From Agathobaculum hominis (lineage in GTDB: Bacteria > Bacillota > Clostridia > Oscillospirales > Butyricicoccaceae), in the NCBI RefSeq assembly GCF_014288055.1, contig NZ_JACOPK010000008.1, positions 1 to 64,000 on the forward strand: 64,000 nt of DNA, written 5' to 3'. The notes below the pieces were generated by a model, which was not told where the DNA came from, did no database searches, and saw only the letters and a program-made list of their open reading frames with translations. Numbering within the stretch: the first letter of the stretch is position 1; the number at the start of each line of letters is the position of its first letter. Shown one piece after another: positions 51,079 to 60,136 of the stretch. Made by a program: the position numbers and the translations under genes.

Positions 51079-51250
51079 TTATCCCCAGTTTTCTGTGGAA
51101 TCCACAGGGATAAGTCTGTGGATAATCAAGGGTGTGTTTTCGTGTGTGGACAGTCCATTTTCCATCCACAATCGTCTGTGGACGACATTTCCCGCGCCGC
51201 TGCTGACAATTTCGGAGTTATCCACAGGCTCCACAGCCTCTATTACTACT
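51079..51250. other. oriC: Chromosomal origin region (oriC) in the dnaA-dnaN gap
   Basis: Perfect DnaA boxes at 51117-51125 (TGTGGATAA) and 51218-51226 (TTATCCACA), near-boxes at 51079-51087 (TTATCCCCA) and several TGTGGA/TCCACA words (e.g. CTGTGGA-a-TCCACAG at 51093-51107). After the last box comes a GC-rich 13-mer and then CTATTACTACT (51240-51250), matching the DnaA-trio arrangement of the Bacillus unwinding site. AT-rich sequence lies at 51030-51082. Confidence 0.88.
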
Positions 51251-51422
51251 GCGAAAACCTTTCCTTTTATCTGAGAGGTTTTTTCTGTCCGTCTCCCGCG
51301 GACACATTATGCACGCGAATTTCCAGTAATAAAAAGGAAATTCCTGATCCGGGCTCTGCTGACGCGAATAAACCCGGCAGCAGCCCTTATAAATGTCATT
51401 GTTTTTAGAGAAAGGAATCAAA

Positions 51423-52532
51423 ATGAAGTTTTCCTGCGAAAAAGAGATCCTTCTTGGTCTTCTCGGCACAGCTTCGCGCGCCGTTACCGGCAAAAGCTCG
51501 ATGCCGCTGCTCGAAGGTCTGCTTATCTGTGCTGATGCTTCGACGCTGACCGTCACCGGTTATGACATGTCGATGGGCATCCGCACCACGACCGAGACCG
51601 ATGTGGTCGAACCGGGCAGCATCGTTATCAATGCAAGGCTGCTGCTCGACATTGTCCGCAAGCTGCCGAACGACGTCGTCTATATCGAGACGGACGACAA
51701 GCTGATGACGACCGTCAAATGCGGCCGCGCGGTGTTTAATCTGGCCGCGACCGAGGCGGACGAATTCCCGGCGCTCGCTGAGGTTTCCAGCGCTACCGGG
51801 TTTTCTCTGCCCCAGAATATCCTGAAAAGCATGATTTCCCAGACGATTTTCTCGGTTTCCGACAACGAATCCAAGCCGATCCATACCGGCTGCCTGTTCG
51901 AGCTGGATGGCTCGCGCCTCAATGTGGCAGCGGTCGACGGCTACCGTCTTTCCGTACGCCGCGAGACCATCGAAGGGATGTCCGGGGAAATGAAATTCGT
52001 GGTTCCGGGCGCTTCCCTGCGCGAAATCGAGCACATTCTCGGAGAGGATGACGAGCCGGTAGAGATTTTCCCCGACCAGAAGAACATCCTGTTCCGTATC
52101 GGCGGTACGATGCTGATCACCCGTCTGATCGAAGGCGAGTTTCTCAACTACCGCGCCGCTATCCCAAACGACTTTGAGCACGTTGTCGACATCGACTCGC
52201 ACGAGCTCATCAGCTCGATCGAGCGCGTGTCGCTGATCGTCTCGGAAAAGCTGAAAAACCCGGTCCGTTTTCATTTTGACGGCAATTATGTGCAGCTTTC
52301 GTGCGTGACCGCGATCGGCAAGAGCTACGATGAATGCCCGATCGACGGCTGCATCGAGGATCTGGAGATCGGCTTCAATAACCGCTATATGCTCGACGCG
52401 CTGCGCGCATCCGGCACGGAAAAGGTGCGGCTCCAGCTCAAGGGCTCGCTCAACCCGATCGTTATTTCCCCGACCGAGGGCGACAAGTTCACCTATCTGG
52501 TCCTGCCTGTGAGGTTGCGTGCAAATGACTGA
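51423..52532 (+). CDS. dnaN: DNA polymerase III beta subunit (sliding clamp)
   Basis: 369 aa, three clamp domains; MPLLEGLLICADASTLTVTGYDMSMGI in domain 1 and YLVLPVRLR at the C-terminal end are typical. ATG at 51423 preceded by GAAAGGA. The final codons overlap the S4-domain gene. Confidence 0.98.
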   Translation: MKFSCEKEILLGLLGTASRAVTGKSSMPLLEGLLICADASTLTVTGYDMSMGIRTTTETDVVEPGSIVINARLLLDIVRKLPNDVVYIETDDKLMTTVKCGRAVFNLAATEADEFPALAEVSSATGFSLPQNILKSMISQTIFSVSDNESKPIHTGCLFELDGSRLNVAAVDGYRLSVRRETIEGMSGEMKFVVPGASLREIEHILGEDDEPVEIFPDQKNILFRIGGTMLITRLIEGEFLNYRAAIPNDFEHVVDIDSHELISSIERVSLIVSEKLKNPVRFHFDGNYVQLSCVTAIGKSYDECPIDGCIEDLEIGFNNRYMLDALRASGTEKVRLQLKGSLNPIVISPTEGDKFTYLVLPVRLRAND

Positions 52533-52731
52533 AATCAAGATCGAAACCGAATTTATCAAGCTTGACGCCCTGCTGAAGTTCGCAAATCTGGTATCCTCGG
52601 GCGGCGAGGCCAAGCTCCGCATCGCGGACGGCGAGGTGCTGGTCAACGGCGAAAAATGCACCATGCGCGGCAAGAAGCTGCGTCCGGGCGACAGGATCGA
52701 GTTGGGCGGCGAGACCGTTGTGATCGCATAA
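52525..52731 (+). CDS. S4-domain RNA-binding protein (YaaA/RlbA)
   Basis: 68 aa. The S4 fold is seen in FIKLDALLKFANLVSSGGEAKLRIADGEVLVNGEKC...RPGDRIELGG. It is conserved between dnaN and recF in Firmicutes and thought to act in ribosome biology. The ATG at 52525 overlaps the end of dnaN; a GTG at 52519 is a possible alternative. Confidence 0.93.
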   Translation: MTEIKIETEFIKLDALLKFANLVSSGGEAKLRIADGEVLVNGEKCTMRGKKLRPGDRIELGGETVVIA

Positions 52732-52815
52732 ACGCACACGATGTACAATAACGAACGCGATTTTGCGTGTACGAAAACGTACAGATATACGGATAACGTG
52801 GAGTGACCGGGCAGA

Positions 52816-53916
52816 ATGCACATCAAGACATTGAAATTACAGAATTTCCGCAATTATGAGGATGCACGCTTTGTCCTCGACCCGGCGGTCAATCTGATCT
52901 GCGGCGAGAACGGGCAGGGCAAGACCAACCTGCTCGAGGCGGCGGCGGCCTGCTCGACCATGCGGCTGTTCCGCACGGCGCAGAAGAAGGAAGGACTGCG
53001 GTTCGGTGAGGATGCGGCATTCATCTGCTCGGAATTCGAGGCGCAGGGCCGCGAGAACACACTCGAGCTGCGCCTGTCGCGCCTCAGGGCGATGGAGATC
53101 TACAAAAACGGCGTGCGCCAGAAGCGGCAGAGCGACGTGCAGGGCCTGCTCAAGACCGTGCTGTTCTGTCCGGAGGATCTGATGCTCGTGCGCGCAGGCG
53201 CGGCGGCGCGGCGGCGCTTTCTCGACACGGCGCTGTGTCAGCTGCGGCCGAACTACGCGCGCTATCTGGAGGAATACAACCGTCTGCACGAGCACAAGAC
53301 GCGCATCCTGCGCGACAGCGAAGAAAAACCGTCTCTGCTGTCGATGTGGGAGGACTTTTCGCTGCGCATGGCGCGCATCGGCGCGCAGATCATCCGCTAC
53401 CGCGCGTATTACTGCCGCAGGCTGCTCGCGGCGGCGGCAGCGGTCTATTCCGATATCGCGCCGCATGAGGCGCTGTCCGGCGTCTACCGCACGGTCAGCA
53501 GCGTCAGCGATCCGTTCGCGTCCGCGCAGCAGCTCGAGCGCGAGCTGATCGACCATGTATTCCGGCACAAAAACGCCGAGATCGCGGCGAAAAGCTGCCT
53601 TTCCGGACCGCACAAGGACGATCTTGAGCTGCTGCTCGACGGGCGGAGCGCGTCGGCGTTCGCCTCACAGGGACAGGTGCGCACCTGCACGCTGTCGCTC
53701 AAGCTGGCCGAGCGCGAGCTATTTTTTGAGGAGGACGGAGAGTATCCCGTGCTGCTGCTCGACGATGTTCTGAGCGAGCTCGACCGCCGCAGACAGGACT
53801 TCGTTCTCAACCGGATCTCCGCCGGTCAGGTCATGATCACCTGCTGCGAGGACGGCATTTCGGAAAAATTACGCGCCGGTGCGGCGTTTCACATCAAAAA
53901 CGGCAAAATTGTATAA
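52816..53916 (+). CDS. recF: DNA replication and repair protein RecF
   Basis: 366 aa SMC-like ATPase loading RecA at gaps. Walker A GENGQGKTNLLEA (around 30-42), signature LSGPHKDDLELLL and Walker B PVLLLDDVLSELD. The start at 52816 has a weak GTGA-type site. An 84-bp gap after the S4 gene holds no gene. Confidence 0.97.
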   Translation: MHIKTLKLQNFRNYEDARFVLDPAVNLICGENGQGKTNLLEAAAACSTMRLFRTAQKKEGLRFGEDAAFICSEFEAQGRENTLELRLSRLRAMEIYKNGVRQKRQSDVQGLLKTVLFCPEDLMLVRAGAAARRRFLDTALCQLRPNYARYLEEYNRLHEHKTRILRDSEEKPSLLSMWEDFSLRMARIGAQIIRYRAYYCRRLLAAAAAVYSDIAPHEALSGVYRTVSSVSDPFASAQQLERELIDHVFRHKNAEIAAKSCLSGPHKDDLELLLDGRSASAFASQGQVRTCTLSLKLAERELFFEEDGEYPVLLLDDVLSELDRRRQDFVLNRISAGQVMITCCEDGISEKLRAGAAFHIKNGKIV

Positions 53917-53982
53917 GTCTCCGGTACACAAACGCGCGAAAATGTGGTATAATAAAATAAATAATCATTCCGGAGGAATATC

Positions 53983-54243
53983 ATGTATTTACACCTCGGA
54001 CAGGATTACATTGTGCCGCTGCAGAATGTCGTAGCGGTTTTTGATATGGATACGGCAACCGTGTCCGGCCGCACGCAGCGTCTGCTCTCGCGGCTTCAGG
54101 ACGAGGGGCGCATCATTGAGCTGTACGACGATCTGCCGCGCGCGGCCGTGCTGTGTGAAAGTGCGCTCGGCGAGACGCTGTATCTGACGCAGCTGTCGCC
54201 GCAGGCGCTCCAGCGCAGAGCGGAAAAGGCATACGCGATATAA
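53983..54243 (+). CDS. remB: RemB-like extracellular matrix regulator (DUF370, YaaB)
   Basis: 86 aa. MYLHLGQDYIVPLQNVVAVFDMDTAT is the DUF370 start; the gene occupies the canonical recF-remB-gyrB position. RemA/RemB in Bacillus control matrix and osmoprotection genes. CGGAGG lies 7 nt upstream, and TATAAT at 53948-53953 suggests its own promoter though the -35 is poor. Confidence 0.92.
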   Translation: MYLHLGQDYIVPLQNVVAVFDMDTATVSGRTQRLLSRLQDEGRIIELYDDLPRAAVLCESALGETLYLTQLSPQALQRRAEKAYAI

Positions 54244-54332
54244 AAATATTGAAAAACCTCGTTTTTCGATGAAATGGCGCGCTGATGCGCGATTTTTCTG
54301 TTATCGCAATTTTCGAAAGGAAATTTTTTTAT

Positions 54333-56273
54333 ATGAGTGAAGAGATTGAAATCAAGGACGAAGTGCTCGATCTGAAGGTCACAGAGACCTACGACGAGAA
54401 CCAGATCCAGGTCCTCGAGGGTCTGGAAGCCGTCCGCAAGCGCCCGGGCATGTACATCGGCTCTACCTCGGCGCGCGGTCTGCATCATCTGGTGTATGAG
54501 ATCGTCGACAACTCGATCGACGAGGCGCTCGCGGGCTACTGCACGCACATCGAGGTCACGATCGAAAAGGGCGACATCATCCGCGTCACGGATAACGGCC
54601 GAGGCATTCCCTGCGGCATCCATCCGCAGATGGGCATTCCGACGCTCGAGGTCGTTCTGACTGTGCTGCACGCAGGCGGCAAGTTCGACGGCTCGGGCTA
54701 CAAGGTCTCCGGCGGTCTGCACGGCGTCGGCTCGTCGGTCGTAAACGCGCTGTCCGACTGGCTCGAGGCTGAGGTCCGCGACGGTCACACCAAGCACTAC
54801 ATGCGCTTTGAGCGCGGTGTTACGACGGTCAAGATGCGCGACACGCCGTGCGAGAGCGAGACCGGCACGACCATCCGCTTCCACGCCGACCCGGAGATCT
54901 TCGAGACCACGGTCTACGAGTACGATGTGCTCGAAAAGCGTCTGCGCGAGCAGGCGTTCCTGAACGCGGGCCTCAAGATCACCCTGCGCGACGAGCGCGA
55001 CGATGAGCCGGTCGAGGAGGTCATGCACTACGAGGGCGGCATCCGTCAGTTCGTCGAGCATCTCAACCGCACCAAGACCCCTCTGCACGAGCAGGTCATC
55101 TACATGGAGGGCAGCCGCGACACCTCGATGGCCGAGGTCGCCATGCAGTACACCGACAGCTACAGCGAGCTGATGCTGTCCTTCGCCAACAATATCAATA
55201 CCACCGAGGGCGGCACGCACGAGACCGGCTTCAAGGCCGCGCTGACCCGTGTTCTGAACGACTACGGCAAGAAATACAAGCTGCTCAAGGACGACGAGTC
55301 CTTCAAGGGCGAGGACGCCCGCGAGGGCCTGACCGCTATCATCTCGGTCAAGCTGCAGGAGGCACAGTTCGAGGGCCAGACCAAGACCAAGCTCGGCAAC
55401 AGCGATATGCGTGCACTGGTCGACGCGATGGTCTCCGAAAAGCTGATGACCTTCTTCGAGGAAAATCCGCAGGTGGCCCGCACTATTATCGAGAAGGCGC
55501 AGACCGCCGCGCGCGCCCGCGAGGCTGCGAAGAAGGCGCGCGAAATGACGCGCCGCAAGTCTGCGCTCGATTCCGCTTCCCTGCCGGGCAAGCTGGCGGA
55601 CTGCATCGAAAAGGATCCGACCTACACTGAAATCTACATCGTCGAGGGTGATTCCGCAGGCGGCTCCGCCAAGGAGGGCCGCGACCGCCGTCATCAGGCG
55701 ATCCTGCCGCTCTGGGGCAAGATGCTGAACGTCGAAAAGGCGCGTCTCGACCGCGTCTACGGCAACGACAAGCTTACCCCGATGATCACCGCCTTCGGCG
55801 CGGGCTTCGGCGACGATTTCGATCTCGCAAAGCTGCGCTACGGCAAGATCATCCTCATGGCCGATGCCGATGTCGACGGCAGCCATATCCGCACCCTGCT
55901 TCTGACGTTCTTCTTCCGCTTCATGCGTCCGCTGATCGAGCACGGTCATGTGTTCATCGCGCAGCCGCCGCTGTTCAAGAACGAGAAGGGCAAGGACGTC
56001 CGCTACACCTATACCGATGAGCAGCAGCGCGACTGCATCGCCGAAATGGGCGACGGCGTGCGCGTACAGCGCTACAAGGGCCTCGGCGAGATGGACCCGC
56101 AGCAGCTGTGGGAGACCACCATGGACCCTGAGCACCGCACGCTGCTTCAGGTCACGATGGAGGATGCGGCGGCGGCCGATGAGACCTTTGCGCTCCTGAT
56201 GGGCGAAAAGGTAGAGCCGCGTCGCGAATTTATTGAAAGAAATGCGAAATATGTCATGAATCTTGACGTTTAA
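54333..56273 (+). CDS. gyrB: DNA gyrase subunit B
   Basis: 646 aa. GHKL ATPase motifs (NSIDEALAGY, DNGRGIP, GGLHGVGSSVVNALS), transducer, and TOPRIM with EGDSAGGSAKEGRDRRHQAILPLWGK and DADVDGSHI. C-terminal end YVMNLDV. The start at 54333 follows AAAGGAAA; the frame opens earlier at 54285 but without a ribosome site. Confidence 0.98.
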   Translation: MSEEIEIKDEVLDLKVTETYDENQIQVLEGLEAVRKRPGMYIGSTSARGLHHLVYEIVDNSIDEALAGYCTHIEVTIEKGDIIRVTDNGRGIPCGIHPQMGIPTLEVVLTVLHAGGKFDGSGYKVSGGLHGVGSSVVNALSDWLEAEVRDGHTKHYMRFERGVTTVKMRDTPCESETGTTIRFHADPEIFETTVYEYDVLEKRLREQAFLNAGLKITLRDERDDEPVEEVMHYEGGIRQFVEHLNRTKTPLHEQVIYMEGSRDTSMAEVAMQYTDSYSELMLSFANNINTTEGGTHETGFKAALTRVLNDYGKKYKLLKDDESFKGEDAREGLTAIISVKLQEAQFEGQTKTKLGNSDMRALVDAMVSEKLMTFFEENPQVARTIIEKAQTAARAREAAKKAREMTRRKSALDSASLPGKLADCIEKDPTYTEIYIVEGDSAGGSAKEGRDRRHQAILPLWGKMLNVEKARLDRVYGNDKLTPMITAFGAGFGDDFDLAKLRYGKIILMADADVDGSHIRTLLLTFFFRFMRPLIEHGHVFIAQPPLFKNEKGKDVRYTYTDEQQRDCIAEMGDGVRVQRYKGLGEMDPQQLWETTMDPEHRTLLQVTMEDAAAADETFALLMGEKVEPRREFIERNAKYVMNLDV

Positions 56274-56285
56274 GGGAGAAAAGTC

Positions 56286-57308
56286 ATGCTGTTTTTTGTA
56301 AACGATTACGGTTACGGCGCACACCCCAAAGTTCTGGAACATCTGACGGAAACCAATATGCAGCCGCTCACCGGCTACGGAAATGACGAGATCACCGCGT
56401 CCGCTGCGGAGAAGATCAAGGCGGCCTGCGCCTGCCCGGAGGGACAGGTTTACTTCCTCACCGGCGGCACGCAGACCAACATGGTCGTCATCGACGCGCT
56501 GCTGCGTCCGTATGAGGGCGTTGTCGCGTCCTCCTGCGGCCATGTGAACACCCATGAGGCCGGCGCCATCGAGAGCACCGGACACAAGGTGCTGACCGTT
56601 CCGCACAGGAACGGCAAGCTGGACGCGGACGATCTGCGCGAGTACATCGAGACGTTCTACGCGGACGAAAGCCATAACCACATGGTATTCCCGGGCATGG
56701 TCTATATCTCCCATCCGTCCGAATACGGCACGCTTTACACGAAAAACGAGCTGGAGCGCATTTCCGCCGTGTGCAAGGCATTCGATCTGCCGCTTTTCCT
56801 CGACGGCGCGCGCCTCGGCTACGGCCTGACGGCAGATACCGACGTGACGCTCCCGGACATCGCACGGCTGACCGATGTGTTCTACATCGGCGGCACCAAG
56901 TGCGGCGCGCTGTGCGGCGAAGCGGTCGTGTTCACGCACGGCAATATGCCGCGCCAGTTCGAGACCATGGTCAAGCGCCACGGCGCGATGGTCGCAAAGG
57001 GCCGCCTGAACGCGGTTCAGTTCGACGCCCTGTTCACCGACGGCCTGTATGAAAAGATCTGCGCACCGGCGGTGCGCCTCGCGCTCAAACTGCGCGACGG
57101 TCTCGCGGCAAAGGGATACCGCTTCGCGATCGACTCCCCCACCAATCAGCAGTTTATCATCGTCGAAAACAGCAGGCTGCCCGAACTCGGCGGCAAGGTC
57201 GCATACAGCTTTATAGAGAAATATGACGCGGAGCATACGGTCATCCGTCTGGCGACGAGCTGGGCGACGACCGAGGAGCAGGTAGACGAGCTGCTCCGTC
57301 TGCTCTAA
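56286..57308 (+). CDS. Low-specificity threonine aldolase-like PLP enzyme
   Basis: 340 aa fold-type I PLP enzyme. FFVNDYGYGAHPKVLEHL, LTGGTQTNM, and LDGARLGYGL precede the PLP Lys in GGTKCGALCGEA (around 204). The family cleaves threonine and allo-threonine to glycine and acetaldehyde; subtle differences (VNDYGYGAHP rather than SDNVAGASP) leave room for a related beta-hydroxy amino acid or beta-eliminating substrate. It is inserted between gyrB and gyrA, 12 bp after gyrB, so co-expressed with them. Confidence 0.9.
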   Translation: MLFFVNDYGYGAHPKVLEHLTETNMQPLTGYGNDEITASAAEKIKAACACPEGQVYFLTGGTQTNMVVIDALLRPYEGVVASSCGHVNTHEAGAIESTGHKVLTVPHRNGKLDADDLREYIETFYADESHNHMVFPGMVYISHPSEYGTLYTKNELERISAVCKAFDLPLFLDGARLGYGLTADTDVTLPDIARLTDVFYIGGTKCGALCGEAVVFTHGNMPRQFETMVKRHGAMVAKGRLNAVQFDALFTDGLYEKICAPAVRLALKLRDGLAAKGYRFAIDSPTNQQFIIVENSRLPELGGKVAYSFIEKYDAEHTVIRLATSWATTEEQVDELLRLL

Positions 57309-57362
57309 GCGTGAAAATACAGCCGTTTTCCGGCTGAAAGCCAACAATTCTGGAGGCAAAGA

Positions 57363-59939
57363 ATGAGTCAAGAATACGAACAGCAGAAAATCATGCAGGT
57401 CGATCTCGAACGCGAGATGAAGAAAAGCTATATCGACTATGCAATGAGCGTTATTGTCGGCCGCGCGCTGCCCGATGTGCGCGACGGCCTCAAGCCGGTA
57501 CACCGCCGCATCCTGTACGCTATGTACGAGGACGGTCTGACCTCGGACAAGCCCTACCGCAAGTCGGCAACGACCGTCGGTAACGTGCTCGGCCGCTATC
57601 ATCCGCACGGCGACGCATCGGTCTATGACGCAATGGTGCGTATGGCGCAGCCGTTCTCGCTGCACTATCCGCTGATCGACGGCCACGGCAACTTCGGTTC
57701 TGTGGACGGCGACCCTCCGGCAGCATACCGTTACACCGAGGCCCGCATGGCCAAACTGGCGAACTACATGCTGGCGGACATCAAGAAGAACACAGTCGAT
57801 TTCCAGCCGAACTTTGACGAGGAGCGTCAGGAGCCGGTCGTGCTCCCGTCCCGCTTCCCCAACCTGCTGGTAAACGGCTCGTCCGGCATCGCGGTCGGCA
57901 TGGCGACCAACATTCCGCCGCATAACCTCTCCGAGGTCATCGACGGCACCTGCTATGTCATCGACCACCCCGAGGCTGAGCTGGACGAGATCTGCCAGTT
58001 CATCAAGGGCCCGGACTTCCCGACCGGCGGCGTCATCATGGGCCGCAGCGGCATCCGCGCCGCCTATGCGACCGGCCGCGGCAAGATCAAGGTCCGCGCA
58101 AAGACCGAGATCGTAGATCTGCCGAACGGCAAGAGCCAGATCGTCATTACCGAGATCCCGTACATGGTCAACAAGGCCCGTCTGGTCGAATCCATGGCAA
58201 ATCTCGTCAAGGACAAGCGCGTGGAAGGCATCACCAACATCCAGGACCATTCCTCCCGCGAGGGCATGCAGATCGTCGTGGACGTTCGCCGCGATGCGAA
58301 CGCGCAGGTCATCCTCAACCAGCTTTTCACCTATTCTCAGCTGGAAGACACCATTTCGATGATCCATATCGCGCTCGTACCGGGTGCGGGCGGCAAATTG
58401 CAGCCGCGCGTGCTGACCCTGCGCCAGATCCTCGACCAGTATATCGGCTTCCAGAAGGACGTTGTCGAGCGCCGCACGCGCTTCGACCTCAAGAAGGCGC
58501 GCGACCGTGCGCACATTCTGGAGGGCCTCAAGGTCGCGACCGACAATATCGACCGCATCATCGCCATCATCCGCGCGTCTAAGAACGAGGCGGAGGCCAA
58601 GGAAAACCTGATGGCGGAGCCGTTCTGGATCGACCAGATTGCGCTGCTCGGCATCGTGGACGGCTCGGAGCACTTCGAGTTCCATCTCGACGAGCCGCAG
58701 GCGCAGGCGATCGTTGACATGCGTCTGGGCCGCCTGTCCGGTCTGGAGCAGGAGAAGATCAACGACGAGTACAAGGACCTCGAAAGCCGCATCGCAGGCT
58801 TTGAGGACATCCTTTCGTGCGACGCGAACATCCTCGCGGTCGTCAAGAAGGAGCTCCAGGAGATCAAGCAGAAGTACGGCGACGAGCGTCATACGCGCAT
58901 CGAAAATGTGGCCGATGAGATCGACATCGAGGACCTCATCGAGCAGCAGGACTGCGCGTACACCCTCACCCACTTCGGCTACATCAAGCGCCAGCCGACC
59001 TCGGTCTACCGTGCGCAACGCCGCGGCGGCCGCGGCGTTTCCGCGATGAGCACCCGCGAGGAGGACTTCGCGAAGGACATCTTCACCGCGTCCACGCATG
59101 ACACCATCCTGTTCTTCTCCGACCGCGGCAAGGTCTACAAGCTCAAGGGCTATCAGATCCCGGAGACCGGCCGTTCGGCAAAGGGCATGAACATCGTCAA
59201 CCTTCTGGAGCTGGAAAACGGCGAAAAGATCACCGCTATGTTCCCGATTCAGGAGTTTGCGGACGATAAGTTCCTGTTCTTCGTCACCCGTCAGGGCATT
59301 GCGAAGCGCATCGTGCTCTCCGATCTTCAGAATATCCGCCGTGCAGGTCTGCGCGCGCTGAGCCTCAACGAGGACGACGCGCTGGTCGACGTCCGACTGA
59401 CCGACGGCGAGCAAAACATCCTCATCGCGACCCACAACGGCAAGGCGATCTGCTTTGACGAGAACGAGGTCCGCGCGATGGGCCGTACTGCAACCGGCGT
59501 GCGCGGCATCAAGCTCGCGGACGGCGATTATGTCATCGGCGCGGCGCGTGCACGCAAGGACGCGTATGTGCTCTCCGTCACCGAAAACGGCTACGGCAAG
59601 CGCACGCCGGTCGAGGAATTCACCGTGCATCATCGCGGCGGCGGCGGCATCATGCTGCACAGCCTGACCGCAAAGACCGGTCTGGTCGCAGGCATCGCGG
59701 TCGTTGACAGCGAAAACGACGTCATGATCATCACCGACGACGGCGTTATCATCCGCACCGGCGTCGAGGAGATCCGTGAATGCGGACGCGGCTCGCAGGG
59801 CGTTATCGTCATGCGTACCGGCGCGGACGTCAAGGTCATCTCGATTGCCCGCACGGACAAGGAGGAAGAGGACGAAACGGCGGAGGAAAGCACCGGGGAG
59901 TCCGCTGAGACCACCGAAGAGACGACGGACGGCGAATAA
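57363..59939 (+). CDS. gyrA: DNA gyrase subunit A
   Basis: 858 aa. The catalytic Tyr is in AAYRYTEARM (around 122); the quinolone region reads GRYHPHGDASVYDAMVRMAQ, with Ala-Ser at the serine-83-equivalent stretch. C-terminal beta-pinwheel with a QRRGGRGV GyrA box, then an acidic tail (EEEDETAEESTGESAETTEETT). TGGAGG 8 nt upstream. Confidence 0.98.
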   Translation: MSQEYEQQKIMQVDLEREMKKSYIDYAMSVIVGRALPDVRDGLKPVHRRILYAMYEDGLTSDKPYRKSATTVGNVLGRYHPHGDASVYDAMVRMAQPFSLHYPLIDGHGNFGSVDGDPPAAYRYTEARMAKLANYMLADIKKNTVDFQPNFDEERQEPVVLPSRFPNLLVNGSSGIAVGMATNIPPHNLSEVIDGTCYVIDHPEAELDEICQFIKGPDFPTGGVIMGRSGIRAAYATGRGKIKVRAKTEIVDLPNGKSQIVITEIPYMVNKARLVESMANLVKDKRVEGITNIQDHSSREGMQIVVDVRRDANAQVILNQLFTYSQLEDTISMIHIALVPGAGGKLQPRVLTLRQILDQYIGFQKDVVERRTRFDLKKARDRAHILEGLKVATDNIDRIIAIIRASKNEAEAKENLMAEPFWIDQIALLGIVDGSEHFEFHLDEPQAQAIVDMRLGRLSGLEQEKINDEYKDLESRIAGFEDILSCDANILAVVKKELQEIKQKYGDERHTRIENVADEIDIEDLIEQQDCAYTLTHFGYIKRQPTSVYRAQRRGGRGVSAMSTREEDFAKDIFTASTHDTILFFSDRGKVYKLKGYQIPETGRSAKGMNIVNLLELENGEKITAMFPIQEFADDKFLFFVTRQGIAKRIVLSDLQNIRRAGLRALSLNEDDALVDVRLTDGEQNILIATHNGKAICFDENEVRAMGRTATGVRGIKLADGDYVIGAARARKDAYVLSVTENGYGKRTPVEEFTVHHRGGGGIMLHSLTAKTGLVAGIAVVDSENDVMIITDDGVIIRTGVEEIRECGRGSQGVIVMRTGADVKVISIARTDKEEEDETAEESTGESAETTEETTDGE

Positions 59940-59973
59940 GATTATATCGGGAAATCTGTTTTCCGGCATTCGA

Positions 59974-60003
59974 GAGCACCTTTCGGTTGAGAGGTGCTCC
60001 TTT
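59974..60003 (+). terminator. gyrA terminator
   Basis: GAGCACCT / AGGTGCTC (59974-59981 with 59992-59999), then CTTTTG. Confidence 0.85.
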
Positions 60004-60030
60004 TGTTTCGATATTGAAACCTGCTATGGC

Positions 60031-60059
60031 TTGACAATGCAAAGGCGGAAACGTAAAAT
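60031..60059 (+). promoter_or_regulatory. Promoter of the SLH/L,D-transpeptidase gene
   Basis: TTGACA (60031-60036), 17-nt spacer, TAAAAT (60054-60059). The leader is about 70 nt. Confidence 0.8.
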
Positions 60060-60136
60060 AGAAAACAGTATGAATGCTGGCGCGAAGTCAGGGAAGAGTC
60101 AGAGCGGCGGCAGGAGATTAAAAGGGGATAGTTCCA

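Noticed and set aside
54096..59969. A nearly 2000-codon open frame on the - strand opposite gyrB, the aldolase gene and gyrA
   Set aside because: It is the mirror of strongly biased GC-rich codons. It has no ribosome site or family motif, and it overlaps three certain genes.
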